Below, in pieces: positions 22,455-32,856 of a stretch of 64,000 bases of DNA (within the stretch, counting starts at the first letter, position 1; every line of letters starts with the position of its first letter). A model generated the notes under the pieces. That model saw nothing but the letters and a program-made list of their open reading frames with translations. It did no database searches and had not been told where the DNA came from. The position numbers were made by a program, and so were the translations under genes. Origin of the DNA: Cladosporium sp. IMV 00045 (Eukaryota; Ascomycota; Dothideomycetes; Cladosporiales; Cladosporiaceae); NCBI GenBank assembly GCA_001931905.2, contig MSJI02000724.1:1-64000 (forward strand), written 5' to 3'.

Positions 22455-24249
22455 TGGTAGAAGTAGGGGTAGAAGTAGCGAGGATCGTGACAAGCGCGTT
22501 ATGCTCATTGTGATTAAGGAGAAAACCAAAGTGGCTCGGCTGCAAGTCTCCTGGCCTGACCTAACAGAATTACAATCTCGCTTCATCATTACTTCGGCAT
22601 ACAAAATATGCGAAACGAGAACTACCTTATGCATATGCATGGTACTTTCCAAAAAACAAGACCGCAATTCCCACATTCAGCTAGATAGCAATCACAATGC
22701 CTAAGCGAAGCGAGGTGCTCTCGTAAGCACTGCAGCAGACAAGCAGCAGCTGACGCCGAGGAATGAGATGGATGGATGAGTGCTTTCGAGGTCGGATTGA
22801 TGTCTTGTTTGGTCAAGATGGCTCATACCACGGCGGGGTCGGTGCGAATTGAAAAATGTGGGAGTATATAGATATGGATAGAGATGCGTCGAGGCTAGAG
22901 ACTCCCGATTTCTTTGGTTCATATTGTGCCTCACCTCGATCCAAATGCCTAGCCAATTCATTCAATCCATTTGGTTATCCAACGCATCGTCGTGTCTATG
23001 GAGCAAGATGGACATTGGGAGAGAGTAAGTACCACTTCTAATTGATCTGTAACGCTTATGAGAAAGAAGAAAAGCGAATGATGAAAACACTTTCACTCGC
23101 CGTTCCAGAATCGTGGAAGAATTGAACAGTCTTCTGGGCATGTGGACGACTCTTATCGCTGACATCGTTTGATTGCGCCTTTTTCTTTCTTATTTCTATG
23201 GCTCCTTCGCTTGAAGTCGAACAAGTGTTGTGGGGACGAGCCTGTGCTAATTGTTGGTGAGACGCAGATTTTACAATGACTGAGGAGGGAGGTTGAGGGT
23301 TTGATAGGATTGGTTGAATATGCTTGGGGAGGCTTTCTTGTTGATAGTCTAGTGCAATGATTAATCGGTGGTCCTATCTTATCGTGGGGTTGGTGGATGG
23401 TGTTTGCAGTTAGCTGATATGAAGATACTGATAGGTGGAAGATCACGATATCGATCAGATCGTGCACGATTAATTGCTGGCTCATTATTAAGATATCGGA
23501 TTTCGATGCGGGCCATCTCTGCCATAGGCGATGTGATATTACTCAAGGGCAAGATGCTTATTTTGATTGACTAGTTCCAATCACAAGATTGCAACAGTCT
23601 AGTTGTTTGCTTGTGAAGGAAGTAAAGAGCGACGATTCTCAAGTGGTGTAGCACTGATCCTAATCTCTCTTGCTTCATAGTATGCGGATGGGCGATGCGA
23701 TGCTGAGGTTGTAGATCACTTTTGTTTCGACATCTGTCTCATCAATACGAGTACGTCGAGCATGTAAAGTGACGTCCCTTCAGAAAGCGTGCAAGGTCAA
23801 GGCATCCGACTGCCTCTCACAGACACCGTCCGGCGCGACCAATCATGGGACAGGACTTTACTTCACTTCAAGCCAATCGACCTCACTTCACAAGGCCAAG
23901 GCGTGGGGGAGCGTCGACGAAGAGTGACTCATTTCCATTCATCGTGACCATTGAGTAAAAGTTTGCAGTGTTTCATCGTTCGTCTAACTAGCACGGCTCC
24001 TGCAAACCTCAAGAAAACAAAATTATGCACGTCAGACTATCCGCTCCGATTACCCCAAACTAAACCCAACACGGCCAGACCAGGCGCTGCGTGGATCCAC
24101 TCGCGCAACTCCGGTTCAGCTACGCCCCAATGCTACCCTCCCAAATCTGCCTCCAGGTGTAGATAAAAAGCATCATCCTCTCCCTCATACTGATCATCAT
24201 CACTCACCTGCACACGCGCTCGCCACCTCCTCTTCTAGACCAACCTTGA
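22455..24249. other. Long intergenic region upstream of bZIP gene
   Basis: No protein gene supported. It probably includes the bZIP promoter and 5' leader: a TGACGTC half-CRE at 23770, a TGACTCA AP-1/Gcn4-type site at 23925, a TATA-like GATAAAAAG near 24159, and short upstream reading frames starting at 23845 (37 codons), 24025 (12) and 24130 (10). The first 1.3 kb holds nothing I can name. Confidence 0.5.
23925..23931 (+). promoter_or_regulatory. TGACTCA, AP-1/Gcn4-type bZIP site
   Basis: A perfect palindromic TGACTCA lies about 320 bases before the bZIP reading frame, with a TGACGTC half-site 155 bases further upstream. Such sites are bound by Gcn4/CpcA- and AP-1-type factors. Autoregulation is possible but inferred. 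Confidence 0.45.
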
Positions 24250-24963
24250 AGGCTTCCGGCCTCGTATAAACGAGGCCCTCTTTCCGTGTATCCAGACCAA
24301 CAGCAGCTATCCGAAAACCATCCCCATTATGCAGACTGGTCTTCTCTCCAACTAGACTTCTCTGAGTTTCTAAGTCAGGACATCACCTTGGAAAATGCCT
24401 ACCACAATCCCGAGTCAATTGTAAGCGGAGGCGGCTTCGACTTTGACTTCGATACCGTACTCGCTTCAACCACTGCTCCTTGCGAACCTCTTCCTCCTAC
24501 TACCACCGACAACATTTCTACGCTTCCTGAGACCTTTTCTTCAACACAACCTCCCACCACGACTCCAAAGTACTTTCCTACCACGGCGGAGTCGGCAGCA
24601 ACCCCTGCTGACCCGCCTCACTCCGACTGGTATGGCTTGAACCACTTCACTCCGCCACCGAGCGTCACCGCGACCGTGTCATCCTCAAAGACCACCAGCC
24701 CGGTCGTTTCCACCACCAAGCCAGCTTCCATCTCGCCAGCCCTGACAGACAATTTGGATGAGCCTTCTGGTGATTCTCGCAAACGTAAGCGTGAGCGCAA
24801 CACCGAGGCTGCTCGACGCTATCGACAGCGTCGACAGGACCGCCTGGACGAGCTGGAAGAGGCCCTTGCTGCCATGACGAAGGATCGCGATGAGCTGCGC
24901 ATCAAGCTCGCGCGGTCTGAGGCTGAGGCGGACGTTTTGAGGGGGTTGGTGGGGAAGAAGTGA
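24250..24963 (+). CDS. bZIP transcription factor, 5' end unresolved
   Basis: Nuclear DNA-binding factor. The reading frame is open from 24250 to the stop at 24961-24963, but there is no in-frame ATG before the zipper, so a 5' exon is missing from this model or a non-AUG start is used. The N-terminal half is acidic/aromatic and Ser/Thr/Pro-rich (LQLDFSEFLSQDITLENAY, GGFDFDFDTVLAS), consistent with an activation domain. The basic region KRKRERNTEAARRYRQRRQ fits the bZIP signature N-x2-AA-x2-Y-x-R. It is followed by a short leucine zipper (LDELEEALAAM...LRIKLARSEAEADVLRGLV) ending at GKK. This type is widespread in Dothideomycetes; its specific role is unknown. Upstream reading frames recall GCN4/cpc-1 control. 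Confidence 0.82.
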   Translation, partial: RLPASYKRGPLSVYPDQQQLSENHPHYADWSSLQLDFSEFLSQDITLENAYHNPESIVSGGGFDFDFDTVLASTTAPCEPLPPTTTDNISTLPETFSSTQPPTTTPKYFPTTAESAATPADPPHSDWYGLNHFTPPPSVTATVSSSKTTSPVVSTTKPASISPALTDNLDEPSGDSRKRKRERNTEAARRYRQRRQDRLDELEEALAAMTKDRDELRIKLARSEAEADVLRGLVGKK

Positions 24964-27900
24964 AAACTGGCGGGTTAGGATGTGTTTTCCTTTCTTTTTT
25001 CTTTTCTCTTTGGTTGATCTCTTTTGATTTCCTATGATGTTCAAACTATCTATTCTGTCGAACCATTCAATGAATTTGCAATCAAAGTCGAGAGCATCTG
25101 AAGATATCTTTTCCGCGTGGACTTGGTTCTTTGCCATAGGTTGTCACGAGATAGCATTCTCGCAGGATCAATCGTGGAACAAACGGTCTTGTCTATTGCC
25201 AACGGAAAAACCCTCAGCAACGTTGGCAGCAGATGCGACGAACGCAGCATGCCCAAATCATGTTACTTCCAAAATATTTCCCACGGGGCGCTGCGATTTC
25301 TCATTTTGGTGGCTCGGCATGATTGGAACATACAAATAATTGCTTCAGCCGGCAATGCTTCAAGTCACTATTCTAGCGAGATTTTAAGGCGATGTCCCCT
25401 GATAGGAGCATGGGAAAAAGTGGGCCTCCTGAGTTTTGTGGATTCTATAACTGATGTTCTTGAGCAGAATTTAGTATTGCAACTACCGACCCTTCCGAAT
25501 GCTATTAGCCGTAGTCAAAAATTGCAGGGTAGATCCCAAAAGAGAACACAAAGTTTGGTACGTTGGCGACGAGGATTTCGGTTTTATACCTTCATACCCA
25601 CTTCTGCCGACCCTGACCCGCTTTGGTAGAGCTCATGGCAAGGGGCCGAAAAGTGTAAGCAGTGGGTTCACGTTCCATTCTCGGCTGGTATACGAGGTGA
25701 CTGAGATTTCCACGTACTACTCCGCCTTGCGTTTGTGGCAGGAGGCCTTTGCAAGAGGAAGAGGGCTGTGAGGGGTTGTTCCCTGTCGCAACGTGGACGA
25801 ACACGTCTTATATGGGAAGCTCAGATCGTAGCAGAAACCTCCCATTGAGCGCAGGCTGGCTTTTGCGCACCTCAGGTTCCTTGTCTGTAGCAGCGTGAAC
25901 GCCCGGTTCGTGCCAGACCGCGTAACGCTCACGTCGCAATTTCGTTTCGAAAAATAGAGCGTGTCGAGCGCAATCCGCTGGCTGACGACCGAGGCATCTT
26001 TTTCCGCGCGCGCGCATAGGGCTAGACAAAACGGCCAACGCATCGAACGTTCGCGACGCTGACGAAGCAGGAAACTTCCTCGTGTATCAAGATTGTCAGA
26101 GAAACTATTGAAGGCTGGCACGTGGCCTTGCCCGTAGTCGGAGGGAGGGGGACAAGAACCTTTGTTCTCACCTGCTTCGCTTCGCATGCGCTGACAAGCC
26201 CCTCACAACAGGCGACAGGCCTTTCTGAACGACGACGAAGCAGACGCCCACTCAGCAAAAGACGAGAGGTGAGAGTCGCCTTGGCCGCCGTTCTGAGCCT
26301 TGAAGGATCTAGCTCGACTGGCAAACCGGCGCTCTGGTTGGTTTGGAGTAGAGAAGTAAGCACGGCAAGCTAGAACAACCTTGGGCTAGCTTCGGCCCAT
26401 ATAAATAGATTGTTGCGTTTTACCTGAGGCAAGTCGATCAAGCGAGCTCCAACTGGTAGATTATAATCCCCAGTAGCGATCGGTTGGAGGCGAACCACCG
26501 ATGGGATGGTGTCTTTGCAATTTTGAGTGCTTCAAGCATGCTGTTGAGAAGAATGAAGACTCAATCGGCGTAAACAATTGTTCGAACAACAAAGTACCGC
26601 GCATTCATTCCGCCAGAGTTTGAGCCATGCTTTGAAGAAAGGACAGGGGGTGTCAAAACAGACAAGGAAGTGAGGTTGATGTTTGCCACCATGCAAACTG
26701 GTGGGAGATGGCGAGATGTATATTGAGTTGGGGTAGATTGATTGTTCTAAACCTGCAGAGTGCTTGTTCAGATAGTCGATGGTCTTTCATTAGACGTGGG
26801 CACTAAAATAATTGGCATTTCTGGCGAGACCATTTATCTTGAATATCGGGATGCCGTTCGCGGCCGGCAGGGCTAAGAATAGCCTTTGGCTTTCGAGACA
26901 GCGGCGGCGCTTGCTTGAACGCTGGACACCACGCTCCCACTAACAACTCGCACTCATCACTCCCCTCGTCGTTCGACGACGCACTCCAAGCCTGCGCGCA
27001 CGGCTGCTCCCAATACACGCACTCCTCTACCACTCCTCTCCTCTCCTCCCGCCTCGCACCAGGCTCGCCGGCCACATACGCCCAACGACAACCCATCCCT
27101 GCTACTGGGCCTAGCAACAGAGCCCAAGCGCGCGTGCTTCTCTTTGTTTCAGCTTGCGCTGCGCGATCAATAGCAAAACACCACACACACACACACACCG
27201 CTGTTGGCTGGCGATACCCGGGACCCGAGTCTTGGAAAGAGGGGATCATACAACGAGAGCTAGCTGGACACACAAAACACATATACCTCTACCACAATAC
27301 GACACGGCCGTGGAGTCGGCTGCTGGTTACATCACTCGCTGGGAGCCCGCGCTGTCAGCTCCTCTACACCTCGTGGACCAGCCTGGGTTGTGCGAGGATT
27401 GAAAATACCGTGCATTATCCCACAAGGCCTTCTATCGCGCTTGTTTAACGCACCGACGTAAAGTCTTTGTTGCGTTACTGGTAAGTCTGCCAAGCAACCA
27501 TGCATTCTTGCACAGAGGAACGCCTGGCCTGGAACCTGTCATGGGAGAATACGCAGCATTAAGAATGTCGGCGGTTCGCATGTGCGTTCAGGTCATGGCA
27601 GAATCTATTTAGCATGCCGTAGTGAAAGGCCTGTGGCAAAGCGTTCTGATTTGCTGATTGGGTAGTAGCTGCAGGTGATTGAGCGCTTGCATTCCGGCTG
27701 TCATTGGCCCATTGCCTCTACTTGTTACGACTTTTTCCTTGACCGACCGACCGACACTCGTCCACGCGGACATGCAGTAACAGCGTTACTAAGAAAAGCA
27801 TCACCCTCTCTTTGCAAGCGCTGCCTATTCCTTGAGCTTACCGGCACCCACACCAGAAGCCTACCGTCGTTCCTTCTTTGGCATATTGGCGCTTTGTGAG

Positions 27901-28212
27901 GTCCGGCATCTCACCAGTCACGGGCTTTCCTGGAGAAGGCTGTTCGGTACGTCAATCTATCCTATTGCGCAACACAGACGCCACAAGCTCCTTTGGGGCT
28001 CCCCGCGATCGTTGTTGGTCATGCAACCTCGGCCTTGAGTTGCCCAAGCGCTATTGCTTGCCTGCTGCTGTAGGCCAACGCTTTCCTAACTCTTGTGCCT
28101 GCACTCTGACCTCGCCTTGTCGTTTCTTGCCCATTCCATTCTTCTCCACCAGATTGTACATACAACATTTGAGCGGCGCAGGTCGTTGCTCCACCAACAC
28201 AGCCTACTAACA
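24964..28212. other. Gene-poor region, 3.2 kb
   Basis: No supported gene. Open frames are short and lack fungal coding character. It contains a T-rich 3' flank of the bZIP gene, a TATA-like CATATAAATAG near 26398 with no clear gene after it, and a CA microsatellite at 27182-27198. From 27963 onward it is nearly identical to 32857-33106 (phosphatase 5' leader), which marks the left edge of the second duplicated block. Confidence 0.5.
27182..27198 (+). repeat. CA dinucleotide microsatellite
   Basis: About eight CA units in non-coding sequence. Confidence 0.8.
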
Positions 28213-31200
28213 ATGACGGACCACAGATCTCTACACACCGGCGAACGGCTTAGACGCATAACGAATCATTCACGCTCAATCGACTGGAAAGCATATGGTC
28301 GGCTCTGGTTCAGGTCGGGCTTAGACAGACCAGCTACGAACTCAGCAGTGCCTTCAGGTCAATCGGTCTCTACGTTGGTTGATTCCGACACAGCCATGTC
28401 CGCAACCAAAGAGCTGCCTCACCCAGCTTCTCCAAACCCATTAATTGAATTTCCCAAATCTTCCGAGTACGCCGACAAAGTTTTTGGCAGATTTCATCAT
28501 CACACTATCAGCGATTCAACTGCTGCATCTAACGACTCCTCACCAACAACGACCTGTTCTACTGTGGACGATTCAAGCGCAACCGAAACTTCTCCAGGCT
28601 CATCCCCCGAATCCCCTCCACCAAATTCATTTGCCGCAGGGATGTTTCGTCCACGCACTGCACACGAGCAGAGTGCTCCCTTTTTCGAGCTGCAGAAGCC
28701 TGCGCCTCCGAAGAAAGGTAAAAACCTCAAAAACCTCGCTGTCAACACTTCTCGCGCACCCGGGCGGGCATCATCTACAACAAGTCTTCCACTCGTGCAG
28801 AATGCCGAGCCTGAACCCAGCATCATGTCGCCCTCGTTTGTCAAACCTCCGTCGCCGCCCAAACGAAAGCCTAGCAACCTCGGATTGACAATACGGACAC
28901 CTGCGTCGATAAACCCTCCACCGCAGCAGATCAAACTCGCCATACCCGCAACACCATCATTCGGCAGGCCCGGTACTCTTCGTCATTTCCAGTCAAGTCC
29001 TTCTCTACCTTTATATCCGGCTCTGGGCGAAGAAAGCCCCATAGCGCCGAAGCTCTTTGAATCCACCACTCTCGAAACAATTTTCTCACCGACAGAGGGA
29101 CCTCAAATCCAAGCAAAAGTGGACGAAGAACAGAATTTCGACATACCACTATCGCGCGAAGAGAAGCCTGAAGCTTACCCAGATGGACCAATCTGTGTTC
29201 ATGAACCATACATCGATCTTTATCTGGAGCCCACCGCCGAGCAAGCACGCAAGTACGAGGTCGTCATGAACGTCGCTGTTGAAGTTCGCAATCCTTTCGA
29301 CAAAAATGTCGAGCCCAAGTCTCCCGAGCCTGAACTACGACTCGACGGTGGCGGTGGAATCCAGTACGCGCCCAAACGTGACAGACCCGCACATACTTCT
29401 GAGCAACAACAACCGAGCTCTCCAACCACGCCCAAAGCCACGCCCCTGAACTTGAGTTCGCCACCTCTCGAAAACGCCGGCAAGGAGCCAGAGTACATCC
29501 ACATCCCTTGGGAACACAACAGTGACATCGTACCGGACCTTCTCAGACTTGTCAAAATTATTGACGAAAAAGTTTCTGAAAACAAAAGGGTTCTGGTGCA
29601 TTGCCAGTGTGGTGTCAGTCGTTCAGCGAGTCTGGTCGTAGCTTACTGGCTGTACAAAGACCCCTCGTTAAGCGTGCAGGAAGCTTATGATTCCGTCAAG
29701 GCGAGAAGCAAGTGGATTGGACCCAACATGGTAAGCTTCAATTTTCATCCCGTATATGATTACATTGTTAACACTAAAAACAGAACTTCATCATGCAACT
29801 TCAAGAGTTTCGTTCAAGTTTGGCCCGCGGTGGCCTGCTCCCAGACAACCGCGGTCTTTCGCCAATTACTCCTGGATCTGCCCTCAGTGAATGGCCCGGC
29901 CCATTCTCATCAAGATCGACAGAGTCTGGACCCCTTTCAGCCGCGCTATCTGTTGGGGCAGGCAACTTGCATCGCCCTGTTCCTGATGACGATTCACTCC
30001 CAGCCTTGAGTCCAGGTCCATCCTCTGCTCCTTCTGGCATGCCATGGCCTAAGGACCACACCGAACCCAGCCCGCGACCAAGAACGTTAAGTTCGACGAC
30101 ATCGCCAACCTACGTCGATCCTGCAGGTCATCTCATACCCTCACTGAATGTGATTGAGCCGGAGCGACAAGAGATCAAGATGAAGAGTATCACAGTTCCA
30201 ACGTTCCCTTACAAGGATGATGAAGCTGCCACGCCAACTGAGAGTGTTGTATCGCCGAGAGCGACCGAGTTTGCAATGACCCCTTTGAACCCTTCTGCAG
30301 AGGCAGATCCTGGCGATGCATTCGGTTTGATGTCGCCAACGTCTACAGAATTTTCGTCCTCACCTTTTGACAGGTCGGCCTTGTTGGCTCAGCTTGGCAT
30401 GGGCTCTATGCACCAGCATAGTTCAAGTATCACAAGAACCCAGTCTCTCTCAGCCAAGCAGGCTTCGAACGAGTTCAACAACAAGTCTCAAACGCTGCAC
30501 ACGCCTGCTCGCAGAACGCTGAGGGGCAAAGTGTCATCGCCAAGCATTAGAGAACAGCAAGAGCTGCAACGCTTGCAGGCCGATCTAGAAGCCAAGCTAC
30601 ATATCGAGCACCAACAGCAGCATCGACAACAACAACCGGCTAAAACGTCAGAGCCTTCATTCGCAAGCTTCGAAGATGCTCTCATGTCACCACGCGCGAC
30701 AGAATTCACAGAGAACCCGTTCTCAATGTCATTGTCACCACCACCTGAACCCGCGCCTCCCGAGGAAGCTCAGAGAACGAGCGCCAGCCACGATCCACGA
30801 AGCCCGCCGCATAAAGGTGTCAGCCCCATCACCCGTAACATTGGTGATGTCCTATAGCCGCCTTGAAGAGGCGCATGTCAGGATAGCCATCCGCCAAAGC
30901 TTCGCTTTGCAGAATGTTCCTGTCAGCCTTTGCTCGACTATGATAAGCTCCTCAAAGAGGGATGCTATTTCCCATCTCGCGTCTCCAATTATTCCACCCG
31001 GAGAACAGAAAAAGCACCCACCCACAACCAAACCACGCACGCATTCCCCCAATCATCGCAGCATTACCCATCCCTCTTTTCTTTCTATCCATTTTGCTTT
31101 CCATCCCACCAGCTTCCATGCGACGGCGTTCCACCGGCGAACCTTTGCTTTTTCTTTGTTTCATGGTTCTTTTTCTTCCCTATTCAAGTTATTCCGTTTA

Positions 31201-31530
31201 GCAAAATCTTATTACACGAGGGACGAGACGGTCATACATAGGGGAATAGAAGGGGGACGGGGAAACCAGGGGAAACTGCTCGGAGGAGAAGGTTTCTACC
31301 CCCGTCCCTTTCTCTGTCTGACACACGCATACTGCGCTAGTTTTTTCATTTTGTTTTTCTTTTTGCCTTCGAAGGGGGTAGAGCGGAGGTGTCGGGAAGA
31401 CGAGGGAGGGGGGTTAAGAAGATCAGGGCAGGGCAGCGCGGAGGGAACTGCTTGCTGCTTGCTGCTGCTGATGGGGAGGGGCTGTGGTTGTGTTGTGTAA
31501 GATATCGAACCAACTTCTTTCTTCAATCCA
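27963..31530 (+). repeat. Duplicated block 2, copy A (direct partner 32857-36500)
   Basis: Phosphatase gene with 5' leader and 3' flank. Similarity fades near 31530. Confidence 0.93.
28213..30857 (+). CDS. Dual-specificity MAP-kinase phosphatase, Msg5-like, copy A
   Basis: Likely dephosphorylates a MAP kinase. Coding is join(28213..29730,29784..30857), 863 residues. The N terminus is long and disordered, with candidate MAPK-docking sequences (KRKPSNLGL at 217-225; KKGKNLKNL near 168). The phosphatase domain starts near 324 (ICVHEPYIDLYLEPT), has an inserted Pro/Ser loop (about 370-425), continues with EYIHIPWEHNSDI, and carries the active site HCQCGVSRSAS with Cys464 and Arg470, then VVAYWLYKDPSLSVQEAYDSVKAR. 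The intron follows GPNM; the second exon resumes NFIMQLQEF. The C-terminal 350 residues are disordered with a threefold SPxxTEFxxxPxxxS motif and a Gln/His-rich helix. Architecture fits Msg5-type fungal phosphatases. The second copy is at 33107-35748. Confidence 0.9.
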
Positions 31531-32082
31531 TCTGTTATCTCGAATGTCCCGTTGAACCACGGCTATCGCATCTCAGCATCATCACGAAAGGGAATGACCG
31601 GTCGTCAAGCTTTGTTCGCTATGTACGCGACATTTGCCAATCAGAGAGGCGAGGGCACGTTGGACAGACGAGCGGACGCATCGCGTACCTATTATTTAGT
31701 ACCTAAAAACTTGTCGAAGGCTGACAGAATTATTCGCCGTTCTCCCCCTCCTCCCTCTTCAGCTCTCTTCCTGTATTGACGACGAGACTTCGAAGAATTC
31801 GACATCCCGATCTTGAGAGAAGTCACATGGTCAAATTCCGATCTCTAGATATGATGAGAAGAGAAGCAGACCGGAAGACAGGGGCGAAAACGAAAGACTG
31901 ACACGATTCTGAACTTCTTTTTTGGCTTTCCTTATCAAAAGTACGTAAAATAGATAGGCATACTATACAAGAACTACATTCAAATCCCGTTCACAAACCG
32001 GATGAATGTAGGTACCTAGTTTTCCATTCAATTCCCCTCCTCCTCCTTCCTTTCCCTTTGCCCACCTCATCTCTCTTCATGA
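30858..32082. other. Intergenic, phosphatase 3' flank
   Basis: Bases to about 31530 match 35749-36500 (for example the shared TTTAGCAAAATCTTATTACA). After that the sequence is unique. No gene seen. Confidence 0.5.
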
Positions 32083-32836
32083 TCACTCCTCCGCAACCCA
32101 CCCATAAGCAATCCCCGTCAACACGCCCGCCGCAGCCCACAAGCCCGACCAGCCCAGCGCGCCAGTCAACTCGGTGCCCTCGATCGTGCCGAAGACGCGC
32201 ACGAAAGTGTTTACGGAAGAACACACGACCAAAACCGCAGTGCGCTTGGTCAAAACCTGCGTGCGCGTCGTGAACCCCCCCGCGCCGAAACCGAGGTTGT
32301 ACGCGATCGTCTGGCCGAGGGTGGCGGTTTCGGAGTCGAATTTCTGCGCCTCGGCGGCGTCGGCGGCGATGGGGTCGAGGGCGCGCAGGAGCTTGTTCGA
32401 GGCCGCGACGGCGGGGACGAAGAGAAAGCGCGTCGTGGCCAGGCCGGCGGGGAAGGCCAGCGCGACTTGCAGCAGCAGGTTGTCCTCGCCGGTGTGGTGC
32501 AGGGTGCGCAGGTTGTCGAAGTGCGTGACCATGTACACGGGCAGCCAGGTGAAGGCGGACGTGTAGAGGGTGACGGCATAGACGGCGGCGCCGAAGACGG
32601 TGACGAGCGAGAGCACTTGCCAGTCGCGCACGATGGCGCGGGAGGCGGCGCGGGTGAGTTTGGCGTCTGTGGGCGTGGCGGAGGCGCGCGTGAAGAGCAG
32701 GAAGGGGAGGGCGATGCTGATCAGGTCGGTTGCTAGGGCGGGCAGGACGGCGTAGTCGTGCGCGGTGTAGAAGGCGTTGAGCAGGTAGTAGTAGGGCAGG
32801 TTGCTGAGGAGGGTGAGCGCGGTGAGGTCGAGCCCT
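32083..32836 (-). CDS. Multipass membrane protein, 5' end lost in assembly gap
   Basis: The frame is open from the gap edge to the stop at 32083-32085, giving about 250 residues of a C-terminal part. Hydrophobic segments occur at ALTLLSNLPYYYLLNAF, AVLPALATDLISIALPFLLF, VLSLVTVFGAAVYAVTLY, LLLQVALAFPAGLATTRFLF, TAVLVVCSSVNTFVRVF and GLWAAAGVLTGIAYGWV, so about six membrane spans. A charged loop (ALDPIAADAAEAQKFDSETAT) separates spans 4 and 5. GC-rich third positions support a real gene. I do not recognise the family; it resembles uncharacterised ascomycete membrane proteins. The start and any upstream exon are missing. Confidence 0.7.
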
Positions 32837-32856
32837 NNNNNNNNNNNNNNNNNNNN
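32837..32856. other. Assembly gap, 20 N
   Basis: Exactly 20 N. Sequence to its right resumes inside the phosphatase 5' leader, matching 27963 onward. The gap truncates the membrane-protein gene on its left. Confidence 0.98.

Noticed and set aside
25117..25629. 170-codon frame in the gene-poor region
   Set aside because: Composition is not coding-like, no domain, and no second copy to support it.
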